From Burkholderia sp. Ax-1724 (GTDB lineage: Bacteria; Pseudomonadota; Gammaproteobacteria; Burkholderiales; Burkholderiaceae), in NCBI RefSeq assembly GCF_011752995.1, contig NZ_VWWL01000037.1, positions 1 to 52,681 on the forward strand: 52,681 nucleotides of DNA, written 5' to 3'. Of the stretch, positions 17,501 to 27,277 are shown piece by piece. The notes below the pieces were generated by a model. That model did not search any database. It saw only the letters and a list, made by a program, of their open reading frames with translations, and was not told the DNA's origin. Position numbers and translations under genes: made by a program. Positions within the stretch are counted from its first letter, which is position 1; each line of letters begins with the position of its first letter.

Positions 17501-17532
17501 AAAAAGGCGATTCCAGTCGGAATCGCCTTTTT
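17501..17532. terminator. Bidirectional terminator between isc operon and glycine-zipper gene
   Basis: AAAAAGGCGATTCC / GGAATCGCCTTTTT, a perfect 14-bp stem with a 4-nt loop, A run on one side and T run on the other. It ends iscX on the plus strand and the gene ending at 17577 on the minus strand. Confidence 0.92.
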
Positions 17533-17576
17533 CGTTGCCGCGGCGGAAAAATAGCCTCGAACCCTGGCTGCGGCCA

Positions 17577-18311
17577 TCAGCCCGCGACCAGCGCGCCGTT
17601 TTCGATTCGCACGCGTTGACCTTGCTGGAACGGCGGCGCTTCGTGATACGTGAAGTAGCGCGTCTTGCCGTTCTCCATCCGCACGCGCACCGAATACGCG
17701 GTCGAGCTGCGCAGATGCTTTTCGACCGAGTTGCCCGCGAACCCGCCACCGAGCGCGCCGAGCACCGTCATCGCGGCGCGGCCACCGCCGGCGCCGAACT
17801 GGTTGCCGATCACGCCACCGGCCACCGCGCCGCCGACCGCGCCGATCCCGGTGCCATGGCCCTCATGACGAACGGCCGAAATTGCGACGACCGTGCCGCA
17901 GGTCGAGCAATAGGCGGGCTGCGGCGCCGGCTGCTGGGCGTACTGTGGCGCGGCCTGCGCCTGCTGCGGCTGCGCATATTGCGGCTGCTGTGCCGGGACG
18001 GCCGGCACAGGCTGCGGGATCTGTGCGGCCTGAGGCGCTTGTCGTTGAGCCGGCGCGTCGACTGGCGCCGCCGAATCGACGATACCCGGCTGCTGCGCGT
18101 CCTGTTGCGCCTGCTGTTGAGCTTGTGCTGTGACCTGCGCGGCTTGCGTCTGATCGCTCTGCGCGCCGTTGCTCGACGCTTTCGGGAATACGCCGGTAAT
18201 CGCCGCCGTGGCGACCAGACTTGCGACGAGCACCGCGCCCGCGGCGGTCGCAATCAGCGGATGAAGACGACGCGGTTGCGTCGGTTGCGTCGGTTGAGTG
18301 GGGTTGTCCAT
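17577..18311 (-). CDS. Glycine-zipper 2TM domain membrane protein
   Basis: Envelope protein of 244 residues, function unknown. The N terminus has TQP repeated three times before a transmembrane anchor (about 20-42). A long Gln/Ala/Pro-rich linker follows (about 50-130). Then come two Cys (CSTCG) and the glycine-zipper hairpin (GTGIGAVGGAVAGGVIGNQ ... GALGGGFAGN, about 157-200). The C-terminal part (RVRMENGKTRYFTYHEAPPF) resembles the outer-membrane 17-kDa/SlyB-like group. ATG 18309-18311 has GGAGG upstream. It stands alone, sharing the terminator at 17501-17532 with isc. Confidence 0.85.
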   Translation of the reverse strand: MDNPTQPTQPTQPRRLHPLIATAAGAVLVASLVATAAITGVFPKASSNGAQSDQTQAAQVTAQAQQQAQQDAQQPGIVDSAAPVDAPAQRQAPQAAQIPQPVPAVPAQQPQYAQPQQAQAAPQYAQQPAPQPAYCSTCGTVVAISAVRHEGHGTGIGAVGGAVAGGVIGNQFGAGGGRAAMTVLGALGGGFAGNSVEKHLRSSTAYSVRVRMENGKTRYFTYHEAPPFQQGQRVRIENGALVAG

Positions 18312-18621
18312 ATTGGCCTCCGTTTCTGACAGAGCCGGCTTTTCTTGATGCTCGCTCTCTGGTGCTTTCGTTGCTGCGCTTGATGAGATCGAGTGTCAGG
18401 CAATTCGAGCGGGGTGGCGTTTCAATTTGTAACCCGGGCGGCGCGGGCAGCGCGCGAGGGCAAGTGGCTGGCGCACGGCGGGCCTTGGGCTGCGCAAGTT
18501 TCGAAACCCGGCCTCGCCCGAACCGCCGGGGCGGCATCGCGCAGCTTTTACTACTGGTTACAAACCATCGGTAGCAGAAAACGGTCCTGTTCCCTTTCGA
18601 GCGGATGCGAGTGAGTAATAC
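18312..18621. other. Non-coding stretch upstream of the glycine-zipper gene
   Basis: About 310 bp between the divergent start at 18311 and the lysS terminator. It should hold the glycine-zipper gene promoter, but I cannot point to clear hexamers. No credible frame or RNA gene is seen. Confidence 0.5.
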
Positions 18622-18648
18622 AAAACGCCCGGCAGGGCCGGGCGTTTT
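18622..18648 (-). terminator. Rho-independent terminator of lysS
   Basis: AAAACGCCCGGC / GCCGGGCGTTTT stem with a 3-nt loop. It stands about 60 bp beyond the lysS stop on the minus strand, and the A and T sides let it act both ways. Confidence 0.85.
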
Positions 18649-18709
18649 CGGAGACGTCTGCGCGGGTCGCATGCCACGAACGGCAACGACCCGCAACCCG
18701 CAACGGCGA

Positions 18710-20251
18710 TCAGTCCTCGCGGCGCAGATGCGGGAACAGGATCACGTCGCGGATGCTCGGGCTGTCCGTCAGCATCATCACGAGACGGTCGATGCCGATA
18801 CCGCAGCCGCCGGTCGGCGGCATGCCGTATTCGAGCGCGCGGATGTAGTCGGCGTCGTAGTACATCGCTTCCTCGTCGCCGGCGTCTTTCTGGTCGACCT
18901 GCTTCCTGAAGCGCGCGGCCTGGTCTTCCGGATCGTTCAGTTCCGAGAAGCCGTTGGCGATCTCGCGGCCGGTGATGAACAGCTCGAAACGCTCGGTGAT
19001 GCCTTCCACCTTGTCCGACGCGCGCGCGAGCGGCGACACCTCGATCGGGTAGTCGATGATGTAGGTCGGTTCCCACAGTTGCGACTCGGCGGTCTCTTCG
19101 AACAGCGCCAGTTGCAACGCGCCGACGCCCGCATTGAGGAACTGCGGCTGCGACGCGTCGACGCCGAACTTCTTCAGCTCGGTGCGCAGGAACGCGCTGT
19201 CGGCGAGTTGCTCGCTCGTGTATTGCGGCGCGTATTTCTGGATCGCCTGCGTGATCGTGAGCCGATGAAACGGCTTGCTCAGATCGAGCTCGCGGCCCTG
19301 ATACGTGATCGTGGCCGTGCCGAGCGCGTCGATCGCGGCCTGGCGGATCAGGCGTTCGGTGAAGTCCATCAGCCACGTGTAGTCGGTGTAGGCCGCGTAG
19401 AACTCGATCATCGTGAATTCCGGGTTGTGGCGCACGGAGACGCCCTCGTTGCGGAAATTACGGTTGATCTCGAACACGCGCTCGAAGCCGCCGACCACGA
19501 GCCGCTTCAGATACAGCTCGGGCGCGATGCGCAGGAACATCTGCATGTCGAGCGCGTTGTGGTGCGTCGAGAACGGCTTGGCCGCCGCGCCGCCCGGAAT
19601 CGGGTGCAGCATCGGCGTTTCGACTTCCATGAAGTTCGCGTCGGCCATGTACTTGCGGATCGACGCAATCGCCCTGGTGCGCGCGATGAAGGTCTTGCGC
19701 GTTTCCGGCGTGACGATCAGATCGACGTAGCGCTGGCGGTACTTCATTTCCTGGTCGGCGAGACCGTGGAATTTGTCGGGCAGCGGACGCAGCGACTTCG
19801 ACAGCAGACGCAGCTCCGTGCAGCGCACCGACAGCTCGCCCTTGTTGGTGCGAAACAGCACGCCGCGCGCGGCGACGATGTCGCCCATGTCCCACTTCTT
19901 GAACGCGTCGTAGGTCTCCTGGCCGACGTCGGCCGGGGTGATGAAGAACTGGATCTGACCCGAGCCGTCGCGCACGGTCGCGAAGCTCGCCTTGCCCATC
20001 ACGCGCTTGAGCATCATGCGGCCGGCGATCGCGACTTCGAGCGGATTCGCTTCGAGCGCGTCCTTGTCGCTGTGCTCGTATTGCCGCTGCAGGTCGTCGG
20101 CGTGATGGGTGGGGCGGAAGTCGTTCGGATAGGCGACGCCGTGCTCACGCAGCTCGCGCAGCTTTTCGCGGCGCTCGGCGATGATCTTGTTGTCGTCCAC
20201 CTCGGGCGCGGTGTTCGGCTGGGCCGAATTAGGCTGGGTCGGTTCGGTCAT
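18710..20251 (-). CDS. lysS: Lysyl-tRNA synthetase, class II
   Basis: Charges tRNA-Lys in the cytoplasm. The 513-residue protein has the N-terminal OB-fold anticodon-binding domain (about 65-175) and the class II catalytic core: motif 2 in FEINRNFRNEGVSVRHNPEFTM-type sequence (near residue 265) and motif 3 GCGIGIDRLVMM near the C terminus. A short unstructured Pro/Gln/Asn leader (MTEPTQPNSAQPN) precedes the family core. Start ATG 20251. It lies 184 bp after prfB on the same strand; prfB-lysS is also the E. coli order. Confidence 0.98.
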   Translation of the reverse strand: MTEPTQPNSAQPNTAPEVDDNKIIAERREKLRELREHGVAYPNDFRPTHHADDLQRQYEHSDKDALEANPLEVAIAGRMMLKRVMGKASFATVRDGSGQIQFFITPADVGQETYDAFKKWDMGDIVAARGVLFRTNKGELSVRCTELRLLSKSLRPLPDKFHGLADQEMKYRQRYVDLIVTPETRKTFIARTRAIASIRKYMADANFMEVETPMLHPIPGGAAAKPFSTHHNALDMQMFLRIAPELYLKRLVVGGFERVFEINRNFRNEGVSVRHNPEFTMIEFYAAYTDYTWLMDFTERLIRQAAIDALGTATITYQGRELDLSKPFHRLTITQAIQKYAPQYTSEQLADSAFLRTELKKFGVDASQPQFLNAGVGALQLALFEETAESQLWEPTYIIDYPIEVSPLARASDKVEGITERFELFITGREIANGFSELNDPEDQAARFRKQVDQKDAGDEEAMYYDADYIRALEYGMPPTGGCGIGIDRLVMMLTDSPSIRDVILFPHLRRED

Positions 20252-20435
20252 GATGATGTGGTGTTCGGTGGCCCGCGGCGGAGTGCTCCGCGCGGGAGGC
20301 CAGTCAGTGTAAAAACCTCAGGCGGTACTGGGAAAACGGGGCAAGCAAACGGACTGCGAGCAAAGACGGCAATCGGGGACCGCAGGCCGGCGGCGAGCCA
20401 GCGGCGCAGGCCATGCCATGCCGCGCCGCCCGCGC

Positions 20436-21540
20436 TTAGACGCCCTGTTTCAGGCTCGCGCTGATGAACGGATCGAGGTCGCCGTCGAGCACGCTCTTCG
20501 TGTTGCTGATTTCGACGTTGGTGCGCAAATCCTTGATGCGGCTGTTGTCGAGCACGTACGAGCGGATCTGATGACCCCAGCCCACATCGGTCTTACCGGC
20601 TTCGAGCTTGTCCTGCTCGGCCTGACGCTTGCGGATTTCCGCTTCGTACAGGCGCGATTTCAGCATCGCCATCGCTTCGGCGCGGTTGCGGTGCTGCGAG
20701 CGGTCGTTCTGGCATTGCACGACGATGCCCGACGGCATGTGCGTGATCCGCACCGCGGAGTCGGTCTTGTTGATGTGCTGACCGCCCGCGCCCGAGGCGC
20801 GATACGTGTCGATGCGCAGATCGGCCGGGTTGATGTCGACTTCGATCGAGTCGTCGATTTCCGGATACACGAACACCGACGAGAACGACGTATGGCGGCC
20901 GCCCGACGAGTCGAACGGCGACTTGCGCACGAGCCGGTGCACGCCGGTTTCGGTGCGCAGGAAGCCGTAGGCGTATTCGCCCTCGATCTTGATCGTCGCG
21001 TTCTTGATGCCGGCCACGTCGCCTTCGGTTTGCTCGAGCACCTCGGTCTTGAAGCCCTTGCGCTCGCAGTAGCGCAGATACTGGCGCAGCAGCATCGAAG
21101 CCCAGTCGCACGCCTCGGTACCGCCGGCGCCGGCCTGGATGTCGAGAAACGCGTTGTTGGGGTCAGCCGGGTTCGCGAACATCCGGCGAAATTCCATGTC
21201 GGCGACGCGCGCCTCGATGGCCTGGGCATCGCCCTCGCAGGCGGCGAGCGTGTCGTCGTCGCCTTCCTCGCGCGCCATCTCGAACAGGTCCTGGGCGTCG
21301 CGCACGTCGTTCGTGATCGACGTGAGCTTGCCGACCGTGTCGTCGAGCAGCTTCTTTTCCTTACCGAGTGCCTGGGCGTGCTTCGAGTCGTTCCAGACGT
21401 CCGGGTCTTCGAGTTCGCGGTTGACTTCGATTAGACGCAGTGCTTTGTCGTCGTAGTCAAAGATACCCCCGTAGGTCGTCCGCGCGCTTGCGCAGGTCGG
21501 CCAGAGAGGCTTCGATCGCGTTGAGACGTTCCGCTTCCAT
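20436..21540 (-). CDS. prfB: Peptide chain release factor 2, made by programmed +1 frameshift
   Basis: RF2 reads UGA and UAA stop codons and releases the peptide. The gene is in two overlapping frames: 27 codons from ATG 21540 (MEAERLNAIEASLADLRKRA...) to an in-frame TGA at 21459-21457, then a +1 shift and 340 codons from 21458, giving 367 residues, the normal RF2 length. The main frame has the stop-codon recognition motif SPF (in SPFDSSGGRH) and the GGQ motif (GAGGQHINKTDS). A simple frame-based caller would start at ATG 21305 and lose about 80 residues. It follows recJ and precedes lysS on the minus strand. Confidence 0.97.
21456..21471 (-). promoter_or_regulatory. RF2 programmed frameshift site
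   Basis: Minus-strand reading CGGGGGTATCTTTGAC: an internal ribosome-binding-like G run, 3 nt (TAT), the slippery CTT codon and TGA followed by C. The spacing is that of E. coli, although the usual AGGGGG is here CGGGGG. When RF2 is scarce, ribosomes slip +1 at CTT and finish RF2. Confidence 0.95.
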
Positions 21541-21573
21541 GTCGATCTTTTATAGCTTCGTAAAAAAGGTGAA

Positions 21574-21579
21574 ATTATA
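21574..21579 (-). promoter_or_regulatory. Candidate -10 box for prfB
   Basis: TATAAT on the minus strand, 34 bp before ATG 21540. No good -35 hexamer is seen, so prfB may also be read from upstream. Confidence 0.35.
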
Positions 21580-21731
21580 GCCGATCGGCACGCCGCGCCG
21601 GAGCCTTCGGGGCAATCCGGCGCGTGTTCGCAGTTGATTTTGCGGAGATTTTTCGCGGTTTCGCGAAGGACGGCGTGATCTGCCGGGGCGAGCGCGCCAT
21701 GGGCGGCGGTGGCCGGCGTGCGCTGGCGGCG

Positions 21732-23438
21732 TCAGCTTGCCGCATGCTCGACGATCAGCTGCACGCGCGACACGCCGTTCCACGTATCGCTTGCGAGCCG
21801 GTAGGCGACGGTCGTGCGCGCGGGCAGCGTATCGGTATGGTTGAACCAGATCGCGTTGAAGCGCTGGCGGCCGCGCAACAGCTGCAGCTTCAGGTGCTTG
21901 TCCTTCACGAGCGCCTGCGAGGCGACCTCGAACTCGCCCGAAAACACCGGCGCCGGGAAGCCCTGGCCCCACACGGCCGCGTCGAGCATCTCGACGAATT
22001 GCGGCGTGAAGTACGCGTCTTCGAGCTCGCCGTCGGTTTCGACGGTGCGCGCGAGCGCCTCTTCGGACAGCCATTCGCGGCCGACCGCTTCGAACGCGGC
22101 CGTGAAGCGCGGCACGTCGGCGGCGGCGAGCGTCAGGCCCGCGGCCATCGCGTGGCCGCCGAACTTGACGAGCAGGTCCGGCTCGCGCTTCGAGATCAGA
22201 TCGAGCGCGTCGCGCAGGTGAAAGCCCGCGATCGAGCGGCCCGAGCCCTTGACGGTGAGGCCGCTGTCGTCGGCGGGCGCGAACGTGAACGAGGGGCGGT
22301 GGAACTTCTCCTTGAGCCGCCCCGCGACGATGCCGATCACGCCCTGATGCCAGCCCGGATTGAACAGCGTGATCGTGGCCGTGCCCTCGGGGTTGACCGT
22401 CGAGAGATCGTCGAGCGCCTGCTGCTGCATGCCGGCTTCGATCTCGCGGCGCTCGCGGTTCATCGTGTCGAGTTGCTGGGCGAGTTCCCAGGCGCGGCCG
22501 ACGTCGTCGGTGGTCAGGCATTCGATGCCGAGCGACATGTCCGACAGCCGGCCCGCCGCGTTCAGGCGAGGGCCGAGCGCGAAGCCGAGGTCGAAGCCCG
22601 AGGCGCTGCGCGCATCGCGCGCGGCGGCGCGAAAGAGCGCCGCGATGCCGGGCTGCATGCGGCTTTTGCGGATGCGCTGCAAACCCTGCGCGACCAGCAC
22701 GCGGTTGTTGCCGTCGAGCTTCACGACGTCGGCGACGGTGCCGAGCGCGACCAGATCGAGCAGGCCGTCGAGGCGCGGTTCGGGCAATGCCTCGCCGAAC
22801 GCACCGCGGCGGCGCAACTCCGCGCGCAGCGCGAGCAGCACGTAGAACATCACGCCGACGCCGGCAAGGCACTTGCTCGGGAACGTGCAGCCCGGCTGGT
22901 TCGGATTGACGATCGCGCGTGCGGCGGGCAGTTCGTCGCCGGGTAGGTGGTGGTCGGTGACGAGCACGTCGATGCCGAGCGCGTTGGCGGCCGCGACGCC
23001 GTCGACGCTCGCGATGCCGTTGTCGACCGTGATCAGCAGATCGGGCTTGCCGGCCGCGCCGCACGTTGCCAGATCGACGATCTCCGGCGTGAGTCCGTAG
23101 CCGTGCTCCATGCGGTTCGGCACGAGATAGTCGATGCGGCCGCCGAACATGCGCAGCCCGCGCACCGCGACCGCGCAGGCGGTTGCGCCGTCGCAGTCGT
23201 AATCGGCGACGACGAGCATGCGGCGCTGTTGCTGGATCGCGTCGGCGAGCAGCGCGGCGGCTGCCTCGCAGCCCTTCAGTTCGGCAGGCGGCACGAGCCG
23301 CGCGAGGCCGGTTTCGACGTCCTCGGGCAGGCATACGCCGCGTGACGCGTAGAGGCGCGCGAGCACCGGATGCAGGCCGTGGCGGGTGAGGACTTCGGCG
23401 TCGACGGGAGAGCAGGCGCGCGTAACGATTCGGGTCAT
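21732..23438 (-). CDS. recJ: Single-stranded-DNA-specific 5'-3' exonuclease RecJ
   Basis: DHH-family exonuclease used in recombination and mismatch repair. The 568-residue protein has the DHH motifs (VADYDCDGATA near residue 75, LVTDHHLPG near 160), the DHHA1 domain with GGHAMAAG (near residue 395), and a C-terminal OB-like region (VWGQGFPAPVF... HLKLQLLRG). ATG 23438 (MTRIVTRACSPVDAEVL) is the family start; a longer frame begins at 23561 inside the upstream rpfE-like gene. It follows that gene closely and precedes prfB by 191 bp. Confidence 0.97.
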   Translation of the reverse strand: MTRIVTRACSPVDAEVLTRHGLHPVLARLYASRGVCLPEDVETGLARLVPPAELKGCEAAAALLADAIQQQRRMLVVADYDCDGATACAVAVRGLRMFGGRIDYLVPNRMEHGYGLTPEIVDLATCGAAGKPDLLITVDNGIASVDGVAAANALGIDVLVTDHHLPGDELPAARAIVNPNQPGCTFPSKCLAGVGVMFYVLLALRAELRRRGAFGEALPEPRLDGLLDLVALGTVADVVKLDGNNRVLVAQGLQRIRKSRMQPGIAALFRAAARDARSASGFDLGFALGPRLNAAGRLSDMSLGIECLTTDDVGRAWELAQQLDTMNRERREIEAGMQQQALDDLSTVNPEGTATITLFNPGWHQGVIGIVAGRLKEKFHRPSFTFAPADDSGLTVKGSGRSIAGFHLRDALDLISKREPDLLVKFGGHAMAAGLTLAAADVPRFTAAFEAVGREWLSEEALARTVETDGELEDAYFTPQFVEMLDAAVWGQGFPAPVFSGEFEVASQALVKDKHLKLQLLRGRQRFNAIWFNHTDTLPARTTVAYRLASDTWNGVSRVQLIVEHAAS

Positions 23439-23502
23439 GCGAAAGGGCCGTAGGGGATTCGAAGGGGCTGGCGGTGGCGCATGGCATGGCTCATGCGTTG
23501 GC

Positions 23503-24738
23503 TCACTCGATAAACAGCGAGGCCAGCACGCGCCGTCGCCAGAATTTGCGCAGATCGCCACGCGTGACCGTCAGCGTCACGGAGCCGGTGTCGCCGCACA
23601 GCGTGAGGCCGAGTTCGGCGAGTTCGCCCGCCTGCAAGGCCGCGAGCGCGGGCTCGAACCAGTCGGTCTGCAGCGCGGCGAAGGCCTGGTTCCAGCGCGC
23701 CCAGTCCTGTTCGATGTAGGGCGCGGAGAACGGATCGAGTTCGACGAGCGTGGCGCCTTGGCCCGGGCTGCCGGTGCCGCCGACTTTGTCGTTGGCGCTG
23801 GCGCCGCCATCATTGCCAGGATTGCCGCCTGAACCGCCTGAACCGCCTGAACCGCCGGTCGACGCGGCGTCAGCGGCGTTTGCCATGTCCGCATGCTTGC
23901 CTCTCGTCGCACCGCACCGCGCCGCCGTCAATTCGCCGAACGAAGCGGGCGGTGTGCCCGTCGCCGCGCCCGCGCTTAGCGCGAGGCCGCGCGTGGCCGT
24001 GGCATCGGACAACACCTGCGCGAACGGACTGCGCACCGGCCGCGCCGCGCCCTGCGCGTGAAACCAGATCGAATTGACGGCCGGCAGCCCGCGCACCTCG
24101 CGCGCTTCGTTGACCGGATGCTCGAACCATGCCATCTGCACTTCGTTCTGCAGCTTCATCCACGCGCGCGAGCGCTCGCCCGAATGCGCTTCGTGCGGCA
24201 GCCAGATTTCGATGTTGCGGCCGCTCGCGCGCAGCGGCGAGGCGCCCGCGAGCGTACCGAACGCGTCGCTCGACAGATACCAGCGCGCCGGCTTCGGCGC
24301 CTCGATGCGCACGCCGAGTTCCTCGATCAGTGGACGCGCGACCGCGAGCAGCGCGCTCGCTTCGTCGTCGGACAGGTCGAGCGAAGCGGGATCGATCAGC
24401 ACGAGGTGGTCATGCGCGATGCGCACGTGCACCGGCTGCACGCAGGCCCATGTCGCGTTGCCGGGTTCGCCGCCGTCGGCGCGCAGCATGTAGGGCGCGA
24501 GCGGCGCTTCATCGGCGGCGGACGTCGCGCCGTCGGGCAGCGCGCCGAATTGCCGGGCGACCCAGCGCTCGTGCGGCAGCGTGCGCTGAAAATCCTCGCC
24601 GACCACGCGTTCGACGAGCGTCGCGCGCGCGATCAGCTTGTCGAGCGCCGGGCAGCGGATGTCGTGGAGGGCGGTGGAGGCGTCGGCCGCGGCGGGCAGC
24701 GCGAACGGCAGCAGAAGGTGGAAGCGGTCGGCAGGCAT
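23503..24738 (-). CDS. RpfE-type conserved protein
   Basis: A conserved protein that is often labelled RpfE-type regulatory protein, or phosphoglycerate-mutase-like, in Burkholderia; its biochemical role is unknown to me. The 411-residue protein begins MPADRFHLLLPFAL (ATG 24738; ATG 24750 would add four residues). It has a HVRIAHDHLVLIDPASLDL-type core and the conserved NSIWFHAQG segment (about 225-235). A low-complexity Gly/Ser/Asn insertion (about 285-325) is encoded by 9-bp tandem repeats. Its place directly before recJ-prfB-lysS is the same as rpfE in Xanthomonas, which is the main reason for the name. No HTH or membrane segment is seen. Confidence 0.75.
   Translation of the reverse strand: MPADRFHLLLPFALPAAADASTALHDIRCPALDKLIARATLVERVVGEDFQRTLPHERWVARQFGALPDGATSAADEAPLAPYMLRADGGEPGNATWACVQPVHVRIAHDHLVLIDPASLDLSDDEASALLAVARPLIEELGVRIEAPKPARWYLSSDAFGTLAGASPLRASGRNIEIWLPHEAHSGERSRAWMKLQNEVQMAWFEHPVNEAREVRGLPAVNSIWFHAQGAARPVRSPFAQVLSDATATRGLALSAGAATGTPPASFGELTAARCGATRGKHADMANAADAASTGGSGGSGGSGGNPGNDGGASANDKVGGTGSPGQGATLVELDPFSAPYIEQDWARWNQAFAALQTDWFEPALAALQAGELAELGLTLCGDTGSVTLTVTRGDLRKFWRRRVLASLFIE
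23825..23856. repeat. 9-bp tandem repeat inside the RpfE-type gene
   Basis: CCGCCTGAA in three full copies and one partial copy, read on the minus strand as Gly-Gly-Ser repeats. Copy-number change would keep the reading frame. Confidence 0.85.
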
Positions 24739-25238
24739 GATGTTGCGCATTGTAGGGTAAAGAGTGCGAATATTTCGACCGGAACGCTCACCGCGAGGCG
24801 GCCACGGGGCAGGTTGTAAGGCAGGACGATGCCGGATCGGATCGATATCGGACGGGCATGCCGGACGCACATAAGCGGGGTCGGTCAGCCGGGCGGATGG
24901 GAGCGGGCAGTCCGAGCGCCTCGCGTGAGCCGGGCGAACCGGAGCGAACCCCGGCCCGCCCGTGCCGCGCTTGCAGGACTAGCAGGACAGGCGCGCGCCA
25001 TACGGTTCTGCGCCACGGGACACGACCGGCACGGCCGTTGCGGGCCGTTGCATTATCCGGCGCCATTTGTATGGCAAACTTCGCGCTTGATCGCAGAAGG
25101 CGGTGGCCGCGCTTCGCACCCCACGCGGAACGATCCGCGCCGCCGCGAGCCCAACGATCACGACGCCCGGGCCGCACGGCGGGCGCCACGCGCCGGTGGT
25201 GCACCGCACTCAGTCGAAGAACGCAGAAAAGGATTCGC
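24739..25238. other. Long divergent intergenic region between RpfE-type gene and lolC
   Basis: Five hundred bases, GC-rich. A plus-strand frame open from 24858 runs into lolC without a stop, but its translation (Arg/Pro/Ala-rich) has the look of a shadow in GC-rich DNA and no family match. Promoters for both flanking genes should lie here; I cannot define them with confidence. Confidence 0.5.
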
Positions 25239-26484
25239 TTGAAATTTCCCTACGAATGGCAGATTGGCTGGCGCTACACGCGCGCCGGCAAACGCACGAC
25301 CGGTAACGGCTTCATCTCGTTCATCGCGCTGGTGTCGATGTCGGGCATTGCGCTCGGCGTCGCGGCGCTGATCGTCGTGTTGTCGGTGATGAACGGCTTT
25401 CAGAAAGAGGTGCGCGACCGCATGCTGTCGGTGCTCGCGCACGTCGAGATCTTTTCGCCGACCGGCTCGATGCCCGACTGGCAACTGACCGCGAAGGAAG
25501 CGCGGCAGAACAAGGAAGTGATCGGCGCGGCGCCGTACGTCGAGGCGCAGGCGCTGCTCACGCGCCAGGACGCGGTGAGCGGCGTCGCGCTGCGCGGCGT
25601 CGAGCCGACGCTCGAACCGGAAGTGTCCGACATCGGCAAGGAAATGAAAGGCGGCAAGCTGACCGACCTCGTGCCGGGCGACTTCGGCATCGTGCTCGGC
25701 GCGGACCTCGCCGCCAATCTCGGCGTGCAGGTCAACGACAAGATCACGCTGGTCGCGCCCGAGGGCACGATCACGCCGGCCGGCATGCTGCCGCGCCTGA
25801 AGCAGTTCACGGTGGTCGGCATCTTCGAGTCGGGGCATTACGAATACGACAGCACGCTCGCGCTGATCAACATCAAGGACGCGCAGGCGCTGTTCCGGCT
25901 ACCCGCGCCGAGCGGCGTGCGGCTGCGCCTGACCGACATGCAGCGCGCGCCCGAGGTCGCGCATCAGCTCGCGCGCACCCTGTCGGGCGATCTCTACATT
26001 CGCGACTGGACGCAGCAGAACAAGACCTGGTTCTCGGCCGTGCAGATCGAAAAGCGCATGATGTTCATCATCCTCACGCTGATCATCGCGGTCGCGGCGT
26101 TCAACCTCGTGTCGTCGCTCGTGATGACCGTGACCAACAAGCAGGCCGACATCGCGATCCTGCGCACGCTCGGCGCGCAGCCCCGCTCGATCATGAAGAT
26201 TTTCGTCGTGCAGGGCGTGACGATCGGCTTCATCGGCACGGCGACCGGCGTCGCGCTCGGCTGCCTGATCGCGTGGAGCATTCCGTGGCTCGTGCCGATG
26301 ATCGAGCATCTGTTCGGCGTGCAGTTCCTGCCGCCGTCGGTGTACTTCATCAGCGAGCTGCCGTCCGAGCTGATTCCGGCCGACGTCGCGCGCATCGGCA
26401 TCATCGCGTTCGTGCTCTCGGCGCTGGCCACGCTCTACCCGAGCTGGCGCGGCGCGAAGGTCCGTCCGGCGGAGGCGCTGCGCT

Positions 26485-26492
<8 letters not shown>
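25239..26492 (+). CDS. lolC: Lipoprotein-releasing ABC transporter permease LolC/LolE family
   Basis: Inner-membrane permease of the Lol system, which pulls lipoproteins out of the inner membrane for LolA. The 417-residue protein has one N-terminal membrane helix (about 25-48), a large periplasmic MacB-like domain (about 50-265) and three C-terminal helices (about 275-395) of the FtsX fold. The start is a TTG at 25239 (KFPYEWQIGWRYTR follows) with AAAGGA 5 nt upstream; longer ATG starts give an Arg/Pro-rich leader without homology. It overlaps lolD by 8 nt. Only one permease gene is here, so it may act as a LolF-like homodimer with LolD (inference). Confidence 0.93.
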
Positions 26493-27240
<748 letters not shown>

Positions 27241-27277
27241 GTGCGCGGGGGCGCGCCCGCCGCTTGCGAGACGACTC

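Noticed and set aside
18605..20464. A 619-codon plus-strand frame across lysS
   Set aside because: Antisense to lysS and its terminator; composition is Arg/Val/His-rich shadow.
21457..21540. prfB as a broken gene (in-frame TGA after 27 codons)
   Set aside because: The TGA lies in the classic RF2 frameshift context and the reading resumes in +1 with full RF2 motifs.
23825..23856. Short repeats as a possible CRISPR array
   Set aside because: Units are 9 bp, contiguous, in frame and inside a coding region; there are no spacers.
24858..25238. An N-terminal extension of lolC by 127 codons
   Set aside because: The extension is Arg/Pro/Ala-rich without homology, while TTG 25239 has a ribosome site and the family N terminus.
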